A DNA stretch of 64,000 bases from Allium sativum (GCA_030737875.1 CM060912.1:456324310-456388309); one strand, 5' to 3'; counted from the stretch's first letter, positions 48,080 to 60,107 are shown. Notes: generated by a model from the sequence alone, not told the origin. Translations and numbers: made by a program.

Positions 48080-50098
48080 AATATCTTGTCGATGTCCCAT
48101 ACCACCACGTTTACTAGTCTATTTATTTGATGCTTGCACACTACACTTACCCGATACTCTGTAATAAGAAGTCAAATGAATAACCATAAAAGTGATATCA
48201 AAAGTCCCATACCAGACAGTTTCACTTAAACGTTTATTCAGATTCCTCGTTTCACATAATATAATAGTATAAAAATCATATAAAGGTGTCATTGTTATAT
48301 CATATTAAATTCGTTAATCAAATCAATATCAACAACGAATCATCTATAGTACAAAAATCTATAGAATAGCTGAAATATAAAAATTAATAGTAACAAATGA
48401 AATTCAAGGAATATAAAAATAATGAATAAAATTTAAGAAATATAAAAGTGGCGAATGAAATTCAAAAGAAGAAAAAACATGAATAATGAATGAAATTCCA
48501 ATAAAATTTTCAAGTAAATTGGCAATACTCAAAGTATATTTTGTATATTTACAAGTCGCAAAAATTAATTACACGCTGGAATAAATCCACCAAGAGCATA
48601 TTATTTAATCAAACGCACAATAACATACAAATTTTTTTCATGTTATGATAATAAAAATATGCACCTCCCAAATGCCTTATTCAAAATACATGATAAATTA
48701 CTTTTAAATACTTAATAAGTAAACTAAAATTGTTTCCAAAATATTACATTTTTTCCCAAGGGGTTAAATAAAGTTGATGAAATCAATAGAGTCAAATTAA
48801 GTAACCATGTTTATGTGTTCTCATATGTGGATTCAATATGCTAATATATACTTAAAATAAATATATTGTTTAAATTTGGCATATTTATAATTTCTAACTA
48901 TGAATTAATATTTGAGAATGTATAACAGACATCCACTTAAATTTTAAAGTATTATGACATGATATATATATTGTACTTCGCAAATAAATTAAGATCATAA
49001 AATTAGTCAAACATCAAAGTAAAATCACATAATTGTAATTTGAATAAAAACGAGCAATGTTTCATTTTTAATTCCAACAACCAATAGACATAAATTTTCA
49101 ATATAGATTCTAATTATGTCCAATAATTCCAATGGTTATCTTAATTAAATAATTTGTTATGGCGGCATTTCAAATATTGCAATTGATTTGATTCCAAAAA
49201 AATCATTTAATCGATCAAACTGATGCAATCCATGCAATCGTATCATCCAACAATTAACTCAATATTATCAACCAATTCTTGCTAATCAGGATTTTTTTAA
49301 ATGTTCATGTAAATGTAAAACGCACTAAATCAGTGTCGCCATCCAATGCAAAGTTATCTTGTTTGGTGCCCTAAAGATCTCGCATCCTAGAATATATAGC
49401 CTGTCCTCAAACTCTCGCACCCCAGAACATCGAGTCTCTGACCTCACCTTGTCGAGCCCACCAGCAGCCAAAATCCTACGTCGTGCATGCCTCCTAGCAT
49501 CGCTGCTCCAACCATTCATCTCTCTCCCATAGTTCGCTCTAACGTCAAATTGGCCCCTTCTTCTCTATTTGCCTCTAATTAATTTATTTGTATCAATTAC
49601 TCGAATTTCTTGTAATCTTCACGTTTTCTTATATGTATCTTTTTATTCGAGTCTAAATAGGTTTACATTCCAATTACTTATTATAATTAACGAGAATCAT
49701 GTCATTTCTATTTGATTTAACGCTCGTCGGATTTATTTATTAATTCAACATTCAATATAATAAAATATTTATTATCTTATCATTTTATTTATATATAAAA
49801 TTATATAAAATTACAAAACTATTTTTATCCATTATAATTTGATACACGTCGCGTTCAATAATTTGTTTGTTGATCAAAATTAACTTTATTTAACGCAACG
49901 CTTGGTAATTTCTTTTAAATTCATCATTCAATATAAAATAATTACATTTTTATTTATTTATAAAATAAAATTACTTGATATCACAACCATTTTTATTTAA
50001 TTTAACCTATTAGTTAGCAAAATCGTCATAATTAAAATTCAACATTTATTTTTATTAAACATGCACATAATTTTCATGGCAAAAACAAGGTTGTTACA
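48080..50098 (-). repeat. LTR of element D, right part
   Basis: Very AT-rich; on the element strand it starts TGTAACAACCTTGTTTTTGCC at 50098. It joins 38393-39797 once the LINE-like element is removed. The base run after the terminus, ATGTC (50099-50103), would be the target duplication. No coding frame is supported; the 64-codon minus frame at 49325-49519 has no recognisable features. Confidence 0.6.
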
Positions 50099-50415
50099 AT
50101 GTCAGTGAGAACCCAAGGTTGGACCTCCACTAAATTCCAACGGTCGAGGTTCTCCAAAGTAGTTCATGGCCTTTAGCGTCTTCTCGGACGAACGTTAGAA
50201 TCATCCTTGGGTAAGTTGTCAACCTCGATTCTTTGTTTTTGCGGAGGTTGTATAGGAGGAACTTGAGCCTATTGCGCAGCTAGCTTAGTCGGCACCAAGT
50301 TCTGAATGGAAGCAGGCGAAGGATGCCTGGTCGAAGCTTGGGCGCTACTTCCATAAACGAGACTAGGCCCCAAGCGGGAGTGGTCGGAACGACGGTCTCC
50401 CTCTCTGATTATGAG
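50099..50415 (-). pseudogene. Element G gag fragment, downstream piece
   Basis: The minus strand continues the protein of 53598-53972 across the CACTA insertion: IIREGDRRSDHSRLGPSLV, then STRHPSPASIQNLVPTKLAA and a stop. After the stop the same frame continues Gln/Pro-rich. Removing the CACTA element and one copy of its 2-bp duplication restores the frame at the junction. The fragment ends where the LTR of D begins. Function would be a capsid precursor; family assignment is weak. Confidence 0.5.
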
Positions 50416-53400
50416 CACTACAACAAAAATACTCTTTCACAAATGCCAAAAAACAGTTGTAATAGATTTATTACAACTGGCATCCATCAGTCGTTATATA
50501 CATTATTGTAATAGATCTGTATTTTTTACAACATTCTTTAGCAGTTGTAAAATAATCTTTTATAGCTGCTTATTGCAGTTGTAAAAACATCTTTTACAAC
50601 TGTTTTGGCAAGTTGCAAAAGATTCTTCTACAACAAAAATTAGCAGTTGTGGTAAAAAATGTAAAAAAAAATCTAAATTCTATACGCATTATGTAAGTGC
50701 AACAATAAACAAATAACAGGAAAAATTGACATTAATTCAAAAGCTTCATGATTCATTCATTGATAAAACATCACAACTTTACCAAACTATATAAAATTAC
50801 AACTAACTACAAAATTGATATATAATTAAAACTGTCTAAAGCAAATACAAACTATAAATCATACATGATAATTATCATCTCAACTTCATTCATCTTCAAT
50901 AGTGTTCTCTAGTGAAGTAACTCAGGAAAAAAACAACTCATATCATTACCACACTCGAGATCATTCTACATCAGCATGTACCTCTCTTCAGAACACTTCC
51001 ACCACACTTCTACACCCTAAAACGATCACCGCTTCTTTAACCAAACCATAGTCACTACACCAAGCTCAAACCGGAAAACACCATCCTCCTCCACCATCCA
51101 TCAGCTAAAATCATCCATCTATAGATAAACATCTTTGCTCTGGTCTATTGCCACAAATAAGGGAGATAAACAACACGTACCTCCACTACACTAAGATCTA
51201 TTAATCATTGTACATCAACACTTACTTGCTAAAATCATCCATATTACAGTGGCAATATATAACACAAATAACACAGTGTCAAACATCATTCAACATAACC
51301 GGCTTTGCTCTGATCTATTGCCAGAAATAAGAGAGATTGAATAATGCATTGATCATATACCGATTAATATGGAACCAGACTACTGGAAGATAAATAGCAA
51401 AAGGTATTTTGATTTTGCAATAGGTGGAATGTAACTCAAGAAAAGATCACAGTGGTAGATTTACATCAGGTGATTCAGGATAAGTTACATATTAATAAAA
51501 TGTCTATATGTACATAAAAATTAGTGAATTTGATATTAGTGACAATGAATCAACTATCTAATTAGCGAATCCAGATCCAATGTCGATGTCCACTATGTCA
51601 TACAGAGAACAAATAACATGATCATATTCTCATCAATGCGAGTACAAATAAAGCCCAACATTCTCTAACAATGATCAAAAATATAAAAAACCTTATATTA
51701 GCGGAAAGAACTAAATCTAAAGCCTTTGATTTAATGAAGCATGTAATACAACAACAGATGCTAAAACATAAATCAAAGCCAAAACAAGCTTAGCTAGATT
51801 CCAAAAACAGAGACCATGTCTACATAGCATTTGACAAGGCTAGTGTAAAAAACTCCTTATCCCCACAAAAGCAAAATCTAACGCCAGAAAGAAACACCTA
51901 ACTTCGGTGGCGGCCTAAGACACAACCACTCATCCCCATTCAATAGATGAACAACCTAAACAAAAAAAACCGCAACAAACCACCATAAAACGAGATGAAA
52001 CCAAGCTGAACTCCTATTTTGGTCAAGCTACATCGATCTGAAACCAGAACAAAACTCAAGAGCTCATTGTGAATACAGGGTGACACACATGGAGAGGTAT
52101 GGGAAAGCCACTAAGTGAGACTCGATCAGTTGGATCTGAAATAGAAAATGATTGAAAAAGGACAGTGGATTCGAACAAGACTGAAAGAAAAATGCGGAGT
52201 TGCATTGAAAAAACCAAGAAAATTGGGCATATGGATAGATAAGATGGTGGAGGCAAAAAGCCCGGGTAAGAGAAAAAATGTTAGTGCTTTAATTGAGATG
52301 TTGTGTCTTGTTCCTGAATGATGTTGTGTGGTTTGCAAAGATTATGTCTAGATGTAATTAGGATTTACGATGGTGGAAATTTATGGTGGTGGGATTTGAA
52401 AATTAGGGTTGTATAGAAGAAGATAAGAGGGAGTTGAAAATTAAAAGGAACGTGGCTAGCGGAGAATGAAATTTTGGAGGAAGGAGAAGCGGGAAGCTAA
52501 GTAACGCTGTGACCATTAGCAAAAAAAAAGTGACTTCTAAATTTAAGGAAAGCTTCTAAATTCACTTTCTATTAATTATTTTATTTTGCAGTGGTTATTG
52601 ATGAATATTTTGTTAATTATCAATCATTAATTAAATATCCAACATATGTTTGTTTATTACTAATTATTGATTTTTTAATTACTAATTATAAATAGAAATT
52701 ATTTCATATCTCGAACTAATTATCAATTTTTATTTTATAATAGTAATTATTATATATCAATATTTAATCAGATTAAGCATTGTTTATTGATTATTAATTA
52801 TTTTTATTATAACTAATTAAGTATTATTGTTATTTAATATTGAATTTTACCTTTTAATTATTATTCAATACATTCTTTGAATATTAATTATTATTCATTA
52901 TAAAAAAATTAATTATATATTATTATTAGTTACTATTATTTATCGTTTATTGAGCATTACAAAATATTAAATATTAAATATTAAACATTACTTCTTAATT
53001 ATTAGTATTAATTATTAATTATTAAAAGTAAATTCATATGTTAATTATTTAATAATTATTATATGATAACTATTTTATATTTATTTATAATTATATTAAT
53101 TATTGAATATTAATTATTAATAGTATTTTCTATAAAATGTTTAATTACTAATTATTAAGTATTATTATTTAATTATAATAATTGGACAAATAAAGGAAAA
53201 AGTTTGAATAGTCATATATTATAATTGACAAAAGAGAAGAAATGTTAAAAATAAACATCTTTTGCAACTAATAAAAATGGTTGTAATAGACACCTACTAC
53301 AACTGGTAAAATAAGAAGAGTTATTAAAAACAAACATCTATTACCGCTAACAAAAGGAGTTGTAATAGATATCTATTATAATCTCCAAAAAGAAAAGTTG

Positions 53401-53597
53401 TCACAAATAAGTATTTATTACAACTGGCCAAAAGAAAGTTGTAATAGACATCTAATACAAGTTGCAAAATAAAAGAGTTGTTGAAAACTAAATTATTAAA
53501 GTTTTAAAATAAAACAGTTGTTAAAAACCTCTATTACAACTATCATTTTGTGTCAGTTGTAAAACTACAGTTGTAGTAAGGTATTTTTGTTATAGTG
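50416..53597. mobile_element. Non-autonomous CACTA (En/Spm-type) DNA transposon
   Basis: Ends are CACTACAACAAAAATACT at 50416 and, inverted at 53597, CACTATAACAAAAATACC. The flanking dinucleotide AG occurs on both sides (50414-50415 and 53598-53599). Subterminal regions (about 50430-50660 and 53225-53590) are crowded with CAGTTGTAA/TTACAACTG motifs in both orientations, the usual transposase-binding arrays. The 3,182-bp element has no transposase frame; its middle (50700-52550) is non-coding and 52560-53210 is extremely AT-rich. The two short minus frames near 52056-52338 are not supported. Confidence 0.9.
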
Positions 53598-53972
53598 AGT
53601 GTAGTACCGTTGCCATCGATTCTTCGCCTTTGGCTACACTTGCTATGATGGGTATCGGAAGAAGAGCTTTCTGAAATATACTGAATGGGTGGAGCGGCCC
53701 TATTGGCTTTAAAGCATGTGATCCTTATGTGTACTATGGCGCATCCTTTGCATTAAGTCAATATTTTGCTTAATCTGCTCGTTAAGCTGTTGTTGAGTTT
53801 CCTCCAACTTTTTGGTCATTTCGAAGAATTGCGCTTGCAAGACCGGAGCTTCCAGGTTTGAGAAAATCTCCATATCCATAGCGGTCAGACCTCCCAAAGA
53901 TTGACGTTGCGGAGAGGTTCCTGGTTCGATGGTCGAAGCTACGACAAGAGGAGCATTTTCCTTTCTTACCAT
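53598..53972 (-). pseudogene. gag: Element G gag, N-terminal piece
   Basis: A gypsy-like Gag N-terminus. The ATG at 53970-53972 opens 87 codons (MVRKENAPLVVASTIEPGTS start) that include a Gln/Glu-rich probable coiled coil (MTKKLEETQQQLNEQIKQN). The frame closes at 53709. A one-base shift there gives the continuation KANRAAPPIQYISESSSSD, which runs to the CACTA insertion and on into 50415-50099. The gene is thus broken by a frameshift, the CACTA element and element D. Ser-rich and Arg-rich stretches at this position are common in Tat/Athila-type elements, but I cannot fix the lineage without pol. Confidence 0.55.
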
Positions 53973-54059
53973 ATCGACAAACTTGGTAGGTAAGTCTAAG
54001 GAGGTCTAAATAGTGCTTCCAAGTTTCGGATGAAAACAGTAGGATAGATGGAATTTTTT

Positions 54060-54078
54060 GCTCTTAATGAAAGCATTA
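54060..54078 (-). other. Possible primer-binding region of element G
   Basis: The minus strand reads TAATGCTTTCATTAAGAGC, close to the GGTGCTTTCATTGAGAG sequence I associate with the primer region of some plant gypsy elements. Its place about 90 bp upstream of the gag ATG fits. The comparison is from memory. Confidence 0.35.
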
Positions 54079-55042
54079 GAATATTGATGTCCAAAAGTTA
54101 GCATAACACTTAAAGAGTTTCAAGATAATGAAACTATACATCCAGAGTGGAATCTATATGCACGAAAGTAGATAACATAATATTTTATAGTGATTGGTCT
54201 GCGACACCTACGTCAAATTTGAAGATTTTGCACGTTTTATTCACTTTTACTCTAAGTTGATTTTGGGAACCATAGTTCCATATGAATACAATGGCAATAG
54301 TGGAAAGTAAGTTCATACAAGGTCCAAAATGAAGCCCAAGTCCTTCTTCCCGAAATGCCTATACTGTCCAAGTGCCCAAAAAGAGGTATGTTTCTTCTTC
54401 CCGTAGTGATGTAGCAAACCTGGTGGTTAAGGAGGCAATATTTTCTTCCAAAAGTGTTAAAAGGAGAAAAATTTAAACAATTCAACCCATTTCTTGCAGC
54501 AGAATAAGGGGTATTTATAAGAGGAAGGATCAGGTGGGAGACGTTGTCTGTTCTGCTTCGAAATCTCGAACCTCAAAAATCCTTTGTTTTTGCCATTTTT
54601 TCTTTGTATCCTATACTTAGCTTGTTTTGCTTCCTGAAGTCTTGAATTTTTATTCAACCCACTTCGTATATGATAGCACCAATCTTGGAAGTGAGGTTGT
54701 GGGATACAAACCGAGAAGGTTGAGGGTAATACCGACCCCGAGAGCCGTGTCGCGGGGATATGAAAAGTGGTGAGGGGGTTATACCGACCCCGGCAGTCTT
54801 GTTGTGTTGATACAATTTAGTTAAGGCATCGAGGATATGAAATCTTGATATCGACACTTGAGCACTTAGGAGAATTTGAGCAGTTTTGACGAGCCGATAC
54901 AACCGCACTTTTATGACCACGTCCGGGATTCGTTCCTGGTTATCTTGGCGACACCTCTGGGCTGTTTAACCATGCGATGAGCCAAGTCGCATAGGCTGGG
55001 CTGGTTCTGGTATCTAGGCCAAAAGGCTGGGTAATAGGGACA
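54079..55042 (-). repeat. Probable 5' LTR of element G
   Basis: Upstream of gag on the minus strand. It contains a canonical TATA box (TATAAATA, plus 54512-54519) and paired ATACCGACCCCG motifs near 54730 and 54782. The right end is set tentatively at the TGTCCCTATTACCC start (minus strand, 55042). No partner LTR is in the window, so the limits are uncertain. Confidence 0.35.
54508..54522 (-). promoter_or_regulatory. TATA box in element G LTR
   Basis: The minus strand reads CTTATAAATACCCC, a textbook RNA polymerase II core promoter, pointing toward the gag fragment. Confidence 0.45.
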
Positions 55043-56439
55043 TTATGGAAAAAATAATTTCCTGTTTTCAAAAATTGATTTCCAACTCATCTATGGATAA
55101 ATGTCTCCTTTTCAAAGGTCAAATCATTTTATAATAGTTTTCTATATTTTTTCATTGATATAGGACATAAGCACTTCATCTCAAAGTCGATGGCATATAC
55201 ATATAATCGCTTAAATTAAAATACTGGATGACCTTATATAATATAACTAATAATTGGCAACATACATAAGTTTAAATGATAAAAGTTTTGGTGTGGTTTA
55301 ACTATAAGACATACGATGTATCATGTTCTACATATCCAATGTTTTACATCTACCATGCTTTATACTAACCTAAATGGAGAAAAGCTGCTTTCACAGACTG
55401 CCAATGCACTTACATTTTACTATTGCAGTTTGGCAATTTAGTTCTCTTTTGGGCATAAGCTACTTGCTATCATGCTCTATTTTCCATGGCTTTCAGGTAT
55501 AGTTTCATGAAAAAATGATGGAAATTCATCATCATAACAAGAATGTAAGTCATTTATATAATACCGTCTGATGTCGTTTTAGCTATAGCTTCGTTCTTAA
55601 TGGAAAATGATGCAACCTTATTTATCGCACATGATTATCGCATTGTTGGATATTTGTTGTTTTTCATTTGAACCAAAAACTGAATTTTCTAAGCCTTTCA
55701 AAAGACTCAATAAAAATCCTAATCTAGAATCTTGTTTTTGAATGCTTTATCAAACTTTTCCCTTCTTTAAATTATTATCTTATTAAAAAAATTGTTGATT
55801 TGTCTGGGGCTCAAAACTTAAAAAAAAAAATTCTTAATGGTATTACACTAACCATTACTTCACACACTTTACATTTAATCTTGTATGAGTCTGTAACAGT
55901 CCATAAGCCATTCCATAACATGATTTTTCATAATTTCTTAAATTTCTAATCTGTACACGTTGTTTCCTTCCAAAAGATTGACATTATAAAGTTCTTTGTA
56001 AAATATTTTTGAAATATGATTATGTATAATATCATTTTTTGCAAATGATGTCCCTTGAATTTTCCTTTAATGTCGCTTATGCGCCGCCTGAGCAATGCTT
56101 AATCTTTTAGCATACATTGTTTATATCTACATAAATTTGTGTAAAGATATTATATTAAGTGTGTCATCTCTGTATGCACACATTGTTCACAAAGAAGTAA
56201 ATTCTATTTTTTATATAAAATTGGTACTTTATTATTATTATATATATATATATATATAATTTTACATCCTTAGTTTTACTATTTCAAAACAAGTGATAGA
56301 ACTACTCGCTCTAAAAACTTACTCTTATTAAATATGATGCACTAACTAAAAATGTAAAATCTAAAGACACATATTATCTAAAATTATGAACAATAAAACA
56401 CTAAAACCATAAAACTCAGAGAATGCCAAACATAAGTCT
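55043..56439. other. AT-rich intergenic stretch, no feature
   Basis: No open frame, terminal repeat or family motif that I can support. A (TA)n run lies near 56239-56258 and an A-run near 55818. Confidence 0.5.
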
Positions 56440-57640
56440 CCTTTTTACTGCATAGTCTTTACTAAGTTCCTAATGAAGCTCCCTGACCAAGGAAAGATAA
56501 GGCCTCCAATTTGTTGAACTTCTTCACTTTCTTCTTTTTCTTGTCCTTTATCTTAGAAATCATTGAATTTCATTTCCTAGTATCCATTAACCCAGAGTCT
56601 GAAATTGCCTGAAACTCAAAAGGCTGCTCATCCGATCTGACTTTTTGTACTGTCTTATTTCTAGAAGCATGTCATCCTGAGGTAGAGTTCCCTAAGTGAA
56701 CACCATCATGAATCTACATCATATCATTTGTGGCCACCTCATCATTGGTAGCCATAGAAGCAAAATCATTTGGTATTTGATCATTCAAAGAACCCTTTGG
56801 AGCAGTACATTGCATCTACAACCCCTTATCTGCTTCCTGAGCTGAATATCTTCAATAAAAACCTTGATGGTTCATGGTCTTATTCTTTAATAAAGGATCA
56901 CTTATTGTCTGCTCTTCCTAAGCTTGATTTTCCTTGTAGTCGGTTCGTCATTGAGTCTGTAATGAGGGATTATTCTAGTCTTGACATCTAGATGGTTGCA
57001 AGCCCAAGTCAACATCCATGGTCTGTCTGTTGCAATTTTGAGGATCAACTTGCTTGGGAACCCAGATTTTAAGAAATTGAAAAATGATGCTTATGTGTTT
57101 GAAACTCTTACAATTCAAACATAATGGAGGTCTCCGTTTATACTCAACCTCTTGCATAATTAATTAGTAATCTTCAATTAAAATTGGAATTTGACTAGGA
57201 AAGGAAGACGGGCTAGAAATTTCAATAAGAACTCTAGCAAAAACAAATTTCCGAATTCCTTCTGTTAATTTATCAAGTTTAATCGGATTGCCAATAACGT
57301 ACGCTATTCTACTGATTCCTTCTTATGTCCAATACTCTAAAGGCAAACCAGCAAGTCTAACCCTAATTGGGACTGAAATCAAAAGTTGTTTGCTTAGCTT
57401 CGCACCCGGTAGCTATTGTTTCATCATTATTAACTTCTTGTCATAAAAATAAGGTCCTCCCTTTAGAATACTATCGTTGTCTTCGTTTCTATCAAATTTA
57501 ATGATATAAAACTTGTTTTCTTTAGAATATATAATAAATTCACCTATTGACCTCCACACTCTATGAATATATGCTTTAAAAAATGGATAGTGTGGTCTGG
57601 AATCTACAACATAAATAAAATTGGCATGCTCCCATTATTT
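56440..57640 (-). pseudogene. Decayed DUF4283/zinc-knuckle protein (LINE ORF1-like)
   Basis: On the minus strand, motifs of a DUF4283 protein follow in the right order: RVWRSIGEFIIYSKENKFYI (about 57570-57510), an FDRNEDNDSILKGGPYFYDK stretch, VPIRVRLAGLPLEYWT (about 57390-57340), AYVIGNPIKLDKLTEGIRKF, then a knuckle start RRPPLCLNCKSFKH (about 57140-57100) whose final cysteine is lost. Further left a lysine-rich tail (DKKKKKVKKFNK) lies near 56530. The frames are broken by several stops and shifts. It is a separate locus from the LINE-like element at 39.8-48 kb and lies on the opposite strand. I see no ORF2 or poly(A) tail. Confidence 0.65.
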
Positions 57641-57692
57641 TCTTCCTTTTTGAACTACTTTAGGATACATTTTAGCGCATTTCATATTTTTT

Positions 57693-58129
57693 TAAGGGCC
57701 TGTTCTTTGCCAAATTTTACTCCGTTTTCAAACGGACGCGTTGGACGCGTCCGACGCGACCAACGCGTCCGTTTGAAAACGGGGTAAAATTCTCCGCTTT
57801 GCAAACGGATCAAAATCGAGCTGTTAGCTCCAAACGGACATACGTTTGATTAATTAGGGTATTTAATTACTAAATTTAGGTTTTAATCAATTTTAAAATT
57901 TAATAACTTGTGCATATGAGATCCGTTTGAGACGTGGTTTTTTGCGTTGCGATCGTGGCGAAGTGCTCTACGTAATGGAGTTGGTTTGAACTCAATTGGG
58001 GGAATTTATAATTTTTCTATTCTACTAAACACCCCTTTAACATTATCCGCTTAACGCGCCAAACGCATTCTCCGCTAACTCTCATTCTCCGCTGAAATAC
58101 TGCGCTTCTGTTTGCAAAGAACACACTAA
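57693..58129. mobile_element. Tourist-like MITE with TAA duplication
   Basis: A 431-bp element at 57696-58126, flanked by TAA on both sides. The ends are GGGCCTGTTCTTTGCCAAA and, inverted, GTGTGTTCTTTGCAAA, sharing TGTTCTTTGC. No coding capacity. A TAA target and GG-type ends fit PIF/Harbinger (Tourist) MITEs. The terminal repeats are short and imperfect, so the superfamily is an inference. Confidence 0.65.
57714..57790. repeat. 77-bp near-perfect palindrome in the MITE
   Basis: Two 38-bp arms (57714-57751 and 57753-57790) pair with two mismatches around a single central base. The arms contain CCGTTTTCAAACGGACGCG and GGACGCG-rich sequence, far more GC-rich than the surroundings. Confidence 0.9.
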
Positions 58130-58180
58130 GTCATTGACTACTTTAGGAAGTTAAGCTGTCTGATTTGTTGGAGGTAAACA

Positions 58181-58200
58181 CAACGACGTCGTTTGCGACG
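58181..58200. promoter_or_regulatory. ACGT-core palindrome upstream of candidate exon
   Basis: ACGACGTCGT (58183-58192) is a perfect palindrome around a GACGTC core, a bZIP-type binding sequence, about 115 bp upstream of the ATG at 58305. The role is inferred. Confidence 0.3.
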
Positions 58201-58239
58201 ATGTAATCGGAGGGAGGCTTTCTTTAATTTTTCGCTGTA

Positions 58240-58352
58240 AAGAAGAAGAAGCAGTAGGATTCCTTTCACAGCCGGCAACTAGGAGAGAGTGCCATTCCGA
58301 TTCCATGGATTTGGCAATCGAAATCTTCCTAAGAACGTTTGCATCAGCTTTA
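58240..58352 (+). CDS. Possible first exon of an unidentified gene
   Basis: A purine-rich leader (AAGAAGAAGAAGCAG) precedes an ATG at 58305-58307. Sixteen codons follow (MDLAIEIFLRTFASAL), and then GTAAGT at 58353, a consensus plant splice donor followed by a T-rich stretch. I do not recognise the protein and found no convincing second exon, so this could be the start of a real host gene running right, a captured fragment, or chance. The GC-rich block at 58551-58860 downstream has open frames on both strands (95 codons plus; 100 codons, proline-rich, minus), neither with a known domain. Confidence 0.3.
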
Positions 58353-58550
58353 GTAAGTATTTCCTTCTTTTTTTTGCATTAATCGTGATTTTTGTCTGAA
58401 AGTGATGAACTGAAAACCGTCTTCGTCAATCAAAAAGGGAGGCGGAACCATTAGAGATGATGAATCTACTGGTTCTGAAGTAATTGGGCAGTTAGAAGGC
58501 TAAACTTGATTTCTGTGCGTTGCCAGTTTCAAACCCTTGTTGTGCGACAT

Positions 58551-58863
58551 TCATAATCCATCGGCGGATACGTAGGTGTTGTCGGTTTGCACGGGCAATG
58601 GAGGAGATGGGTTATTCAATCGGATCTGTGGAGGCAGGCTAGGGTTTGGCTCTGTTTGTGCGGCAACTGTAATCGAGGTTTCTAGTTCATTGGCAGAGGA
58701 GTCTCGCATAGGGCATCTGACATCCAGAGGGTCGGGACTGAGTTCCGGGGGGTTTGGAGGTAGTGGGGCTGGCGGCGGAGGGCGCGTGGGAGGCGAAAAC
58801 GGAGGCTGGAATGGTGGACCGTGGACAGGGTCGGGAATCAGATTTCCAGGCATATTTCTATGA
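58551..58863. other. GC-rich block open on both strands
   Basis: About 310 bp, much richer in G+C than its surroundings. The minus strand encodes a Pro-rich 100-residue frame (PPTRPPPPAPLPPNPPELSP); the plus strand gives a Gly/Ser-rich 95-residue frame as its complement. The minus frame could be the proline-rich N-terminus of a DUF4283-type protein, since such a pseudogene lies about 0.9 kb further along the same strand; this link is weak. Confidence 0.3.
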
Positions 58864-60100
58864 GGTCGGCATGGAAGCTAAAAGAGGTAAAATTTAACTT
58901 TGAAGCTAACATATAAATTTGTAGGTCACAAAAGCTAGCCTGATTTTCACTACATTAAAAGTAAGCAAACTTAGCCTGAGTATGAACCATTAATACATTC
59001 AAATAAATATATCCATGTCTTAATGCAAAAACCACTCTCCATCCATTGGCATATATAATAGAACATGAAGAAATTTTATTAACGATTCCGGCTTTTCTGC
59101 AAATCTCCATTTCATTTTATTTTAAAAATAAAATTGTTTTTGTTTACTAGTGTTTAATCATTTCCTTAATTTAGGAGAACCGTAGATAAATGCCAATTAA
59201 GAATGCTTAAGCACTTATTGCTTAATTTTATTGCTTTTAAAAAAAAATTAAGCATTGCATATGCATTAAACATTTACTAGTGATGCTTAAGCGTGTTCTT
59301 TATCACAAAAGCCTAGTTAAATCCATGAAGTAGTAAAGCCATATATACCATTTTACTACATATGATATACTTTTTTTTTTTTTTTTTTGTAAAATGTTAA
59401 TTCTTGTATCTTGGATGCTCGTTTTAAATGCACATAAAGTATTAGTATTTTCTTCCGTTATCCCTTTTTAAGTCAGATCTACTTTGGTACATACTAGAAA
59501 TTAAAAAGAAAAATGTTCCTCTTACGTTCTCAAATTAGTTAAGCTATATTATTGTACAGTTTATAACTTTGATGTTGACGATGAACACGTAAAATTAGTT
59601 TGATTGGTAGTTTTTTTTTATTATTTGAAATGCAACCTAAAAAAGGAAGATGATATAACATCTATTTTACAGTGATAACATTATCTACTCTTATTTGACT
59701 TTCATATGCTATAATTTCATTGTGTATACCATATTTGTGTTTGTACATTAAAATCTTGTTTCTGATGGTATGTTTGAATTTTAATGCACAGATATGTGAA
59801 TTGGTGAGAATATAACATTCAATGCAAATTTTCTTCAAGATACACACCGGAGGAGGAACTATTGGATAATATATTAAGCTTGAATGGTCGGCTGCAACGG
59901 CCATGTTGGAGATCCATTGATGTATGTGTTCTTTTGATAGTTTTAGAATTGATTGGCTCAAATATACATTTAAATATTTTGATTTATTCAAATAGTGCAG
60001 TTATTATAAGTAAATAATCATTGATGTACTGTAATATGTTAATCACATTGTGTCAAATTAAGGTTTAATGAAGCTATTTATGGATAGAATTTGATGATAG
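58864..60100. other. AT-rich stretch, no supported feature
   Basis: Contains homopolymer T runs (about 59370-59388). A 109-codon minus frame at 59662-59991 has no recognisable domain and ordinary AT-rich composition; I do not call it. Confidence 0.45.
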
Positions 60101-60107
60101 AAAGAAG

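Noticed and set aside
56770..56991. 73-codon plus-strand frame beside the DUF4283 pseudogene
   Set aside because: It lies on the opposite strand from the supported pseudogene, has no known domain and has no clear start context.
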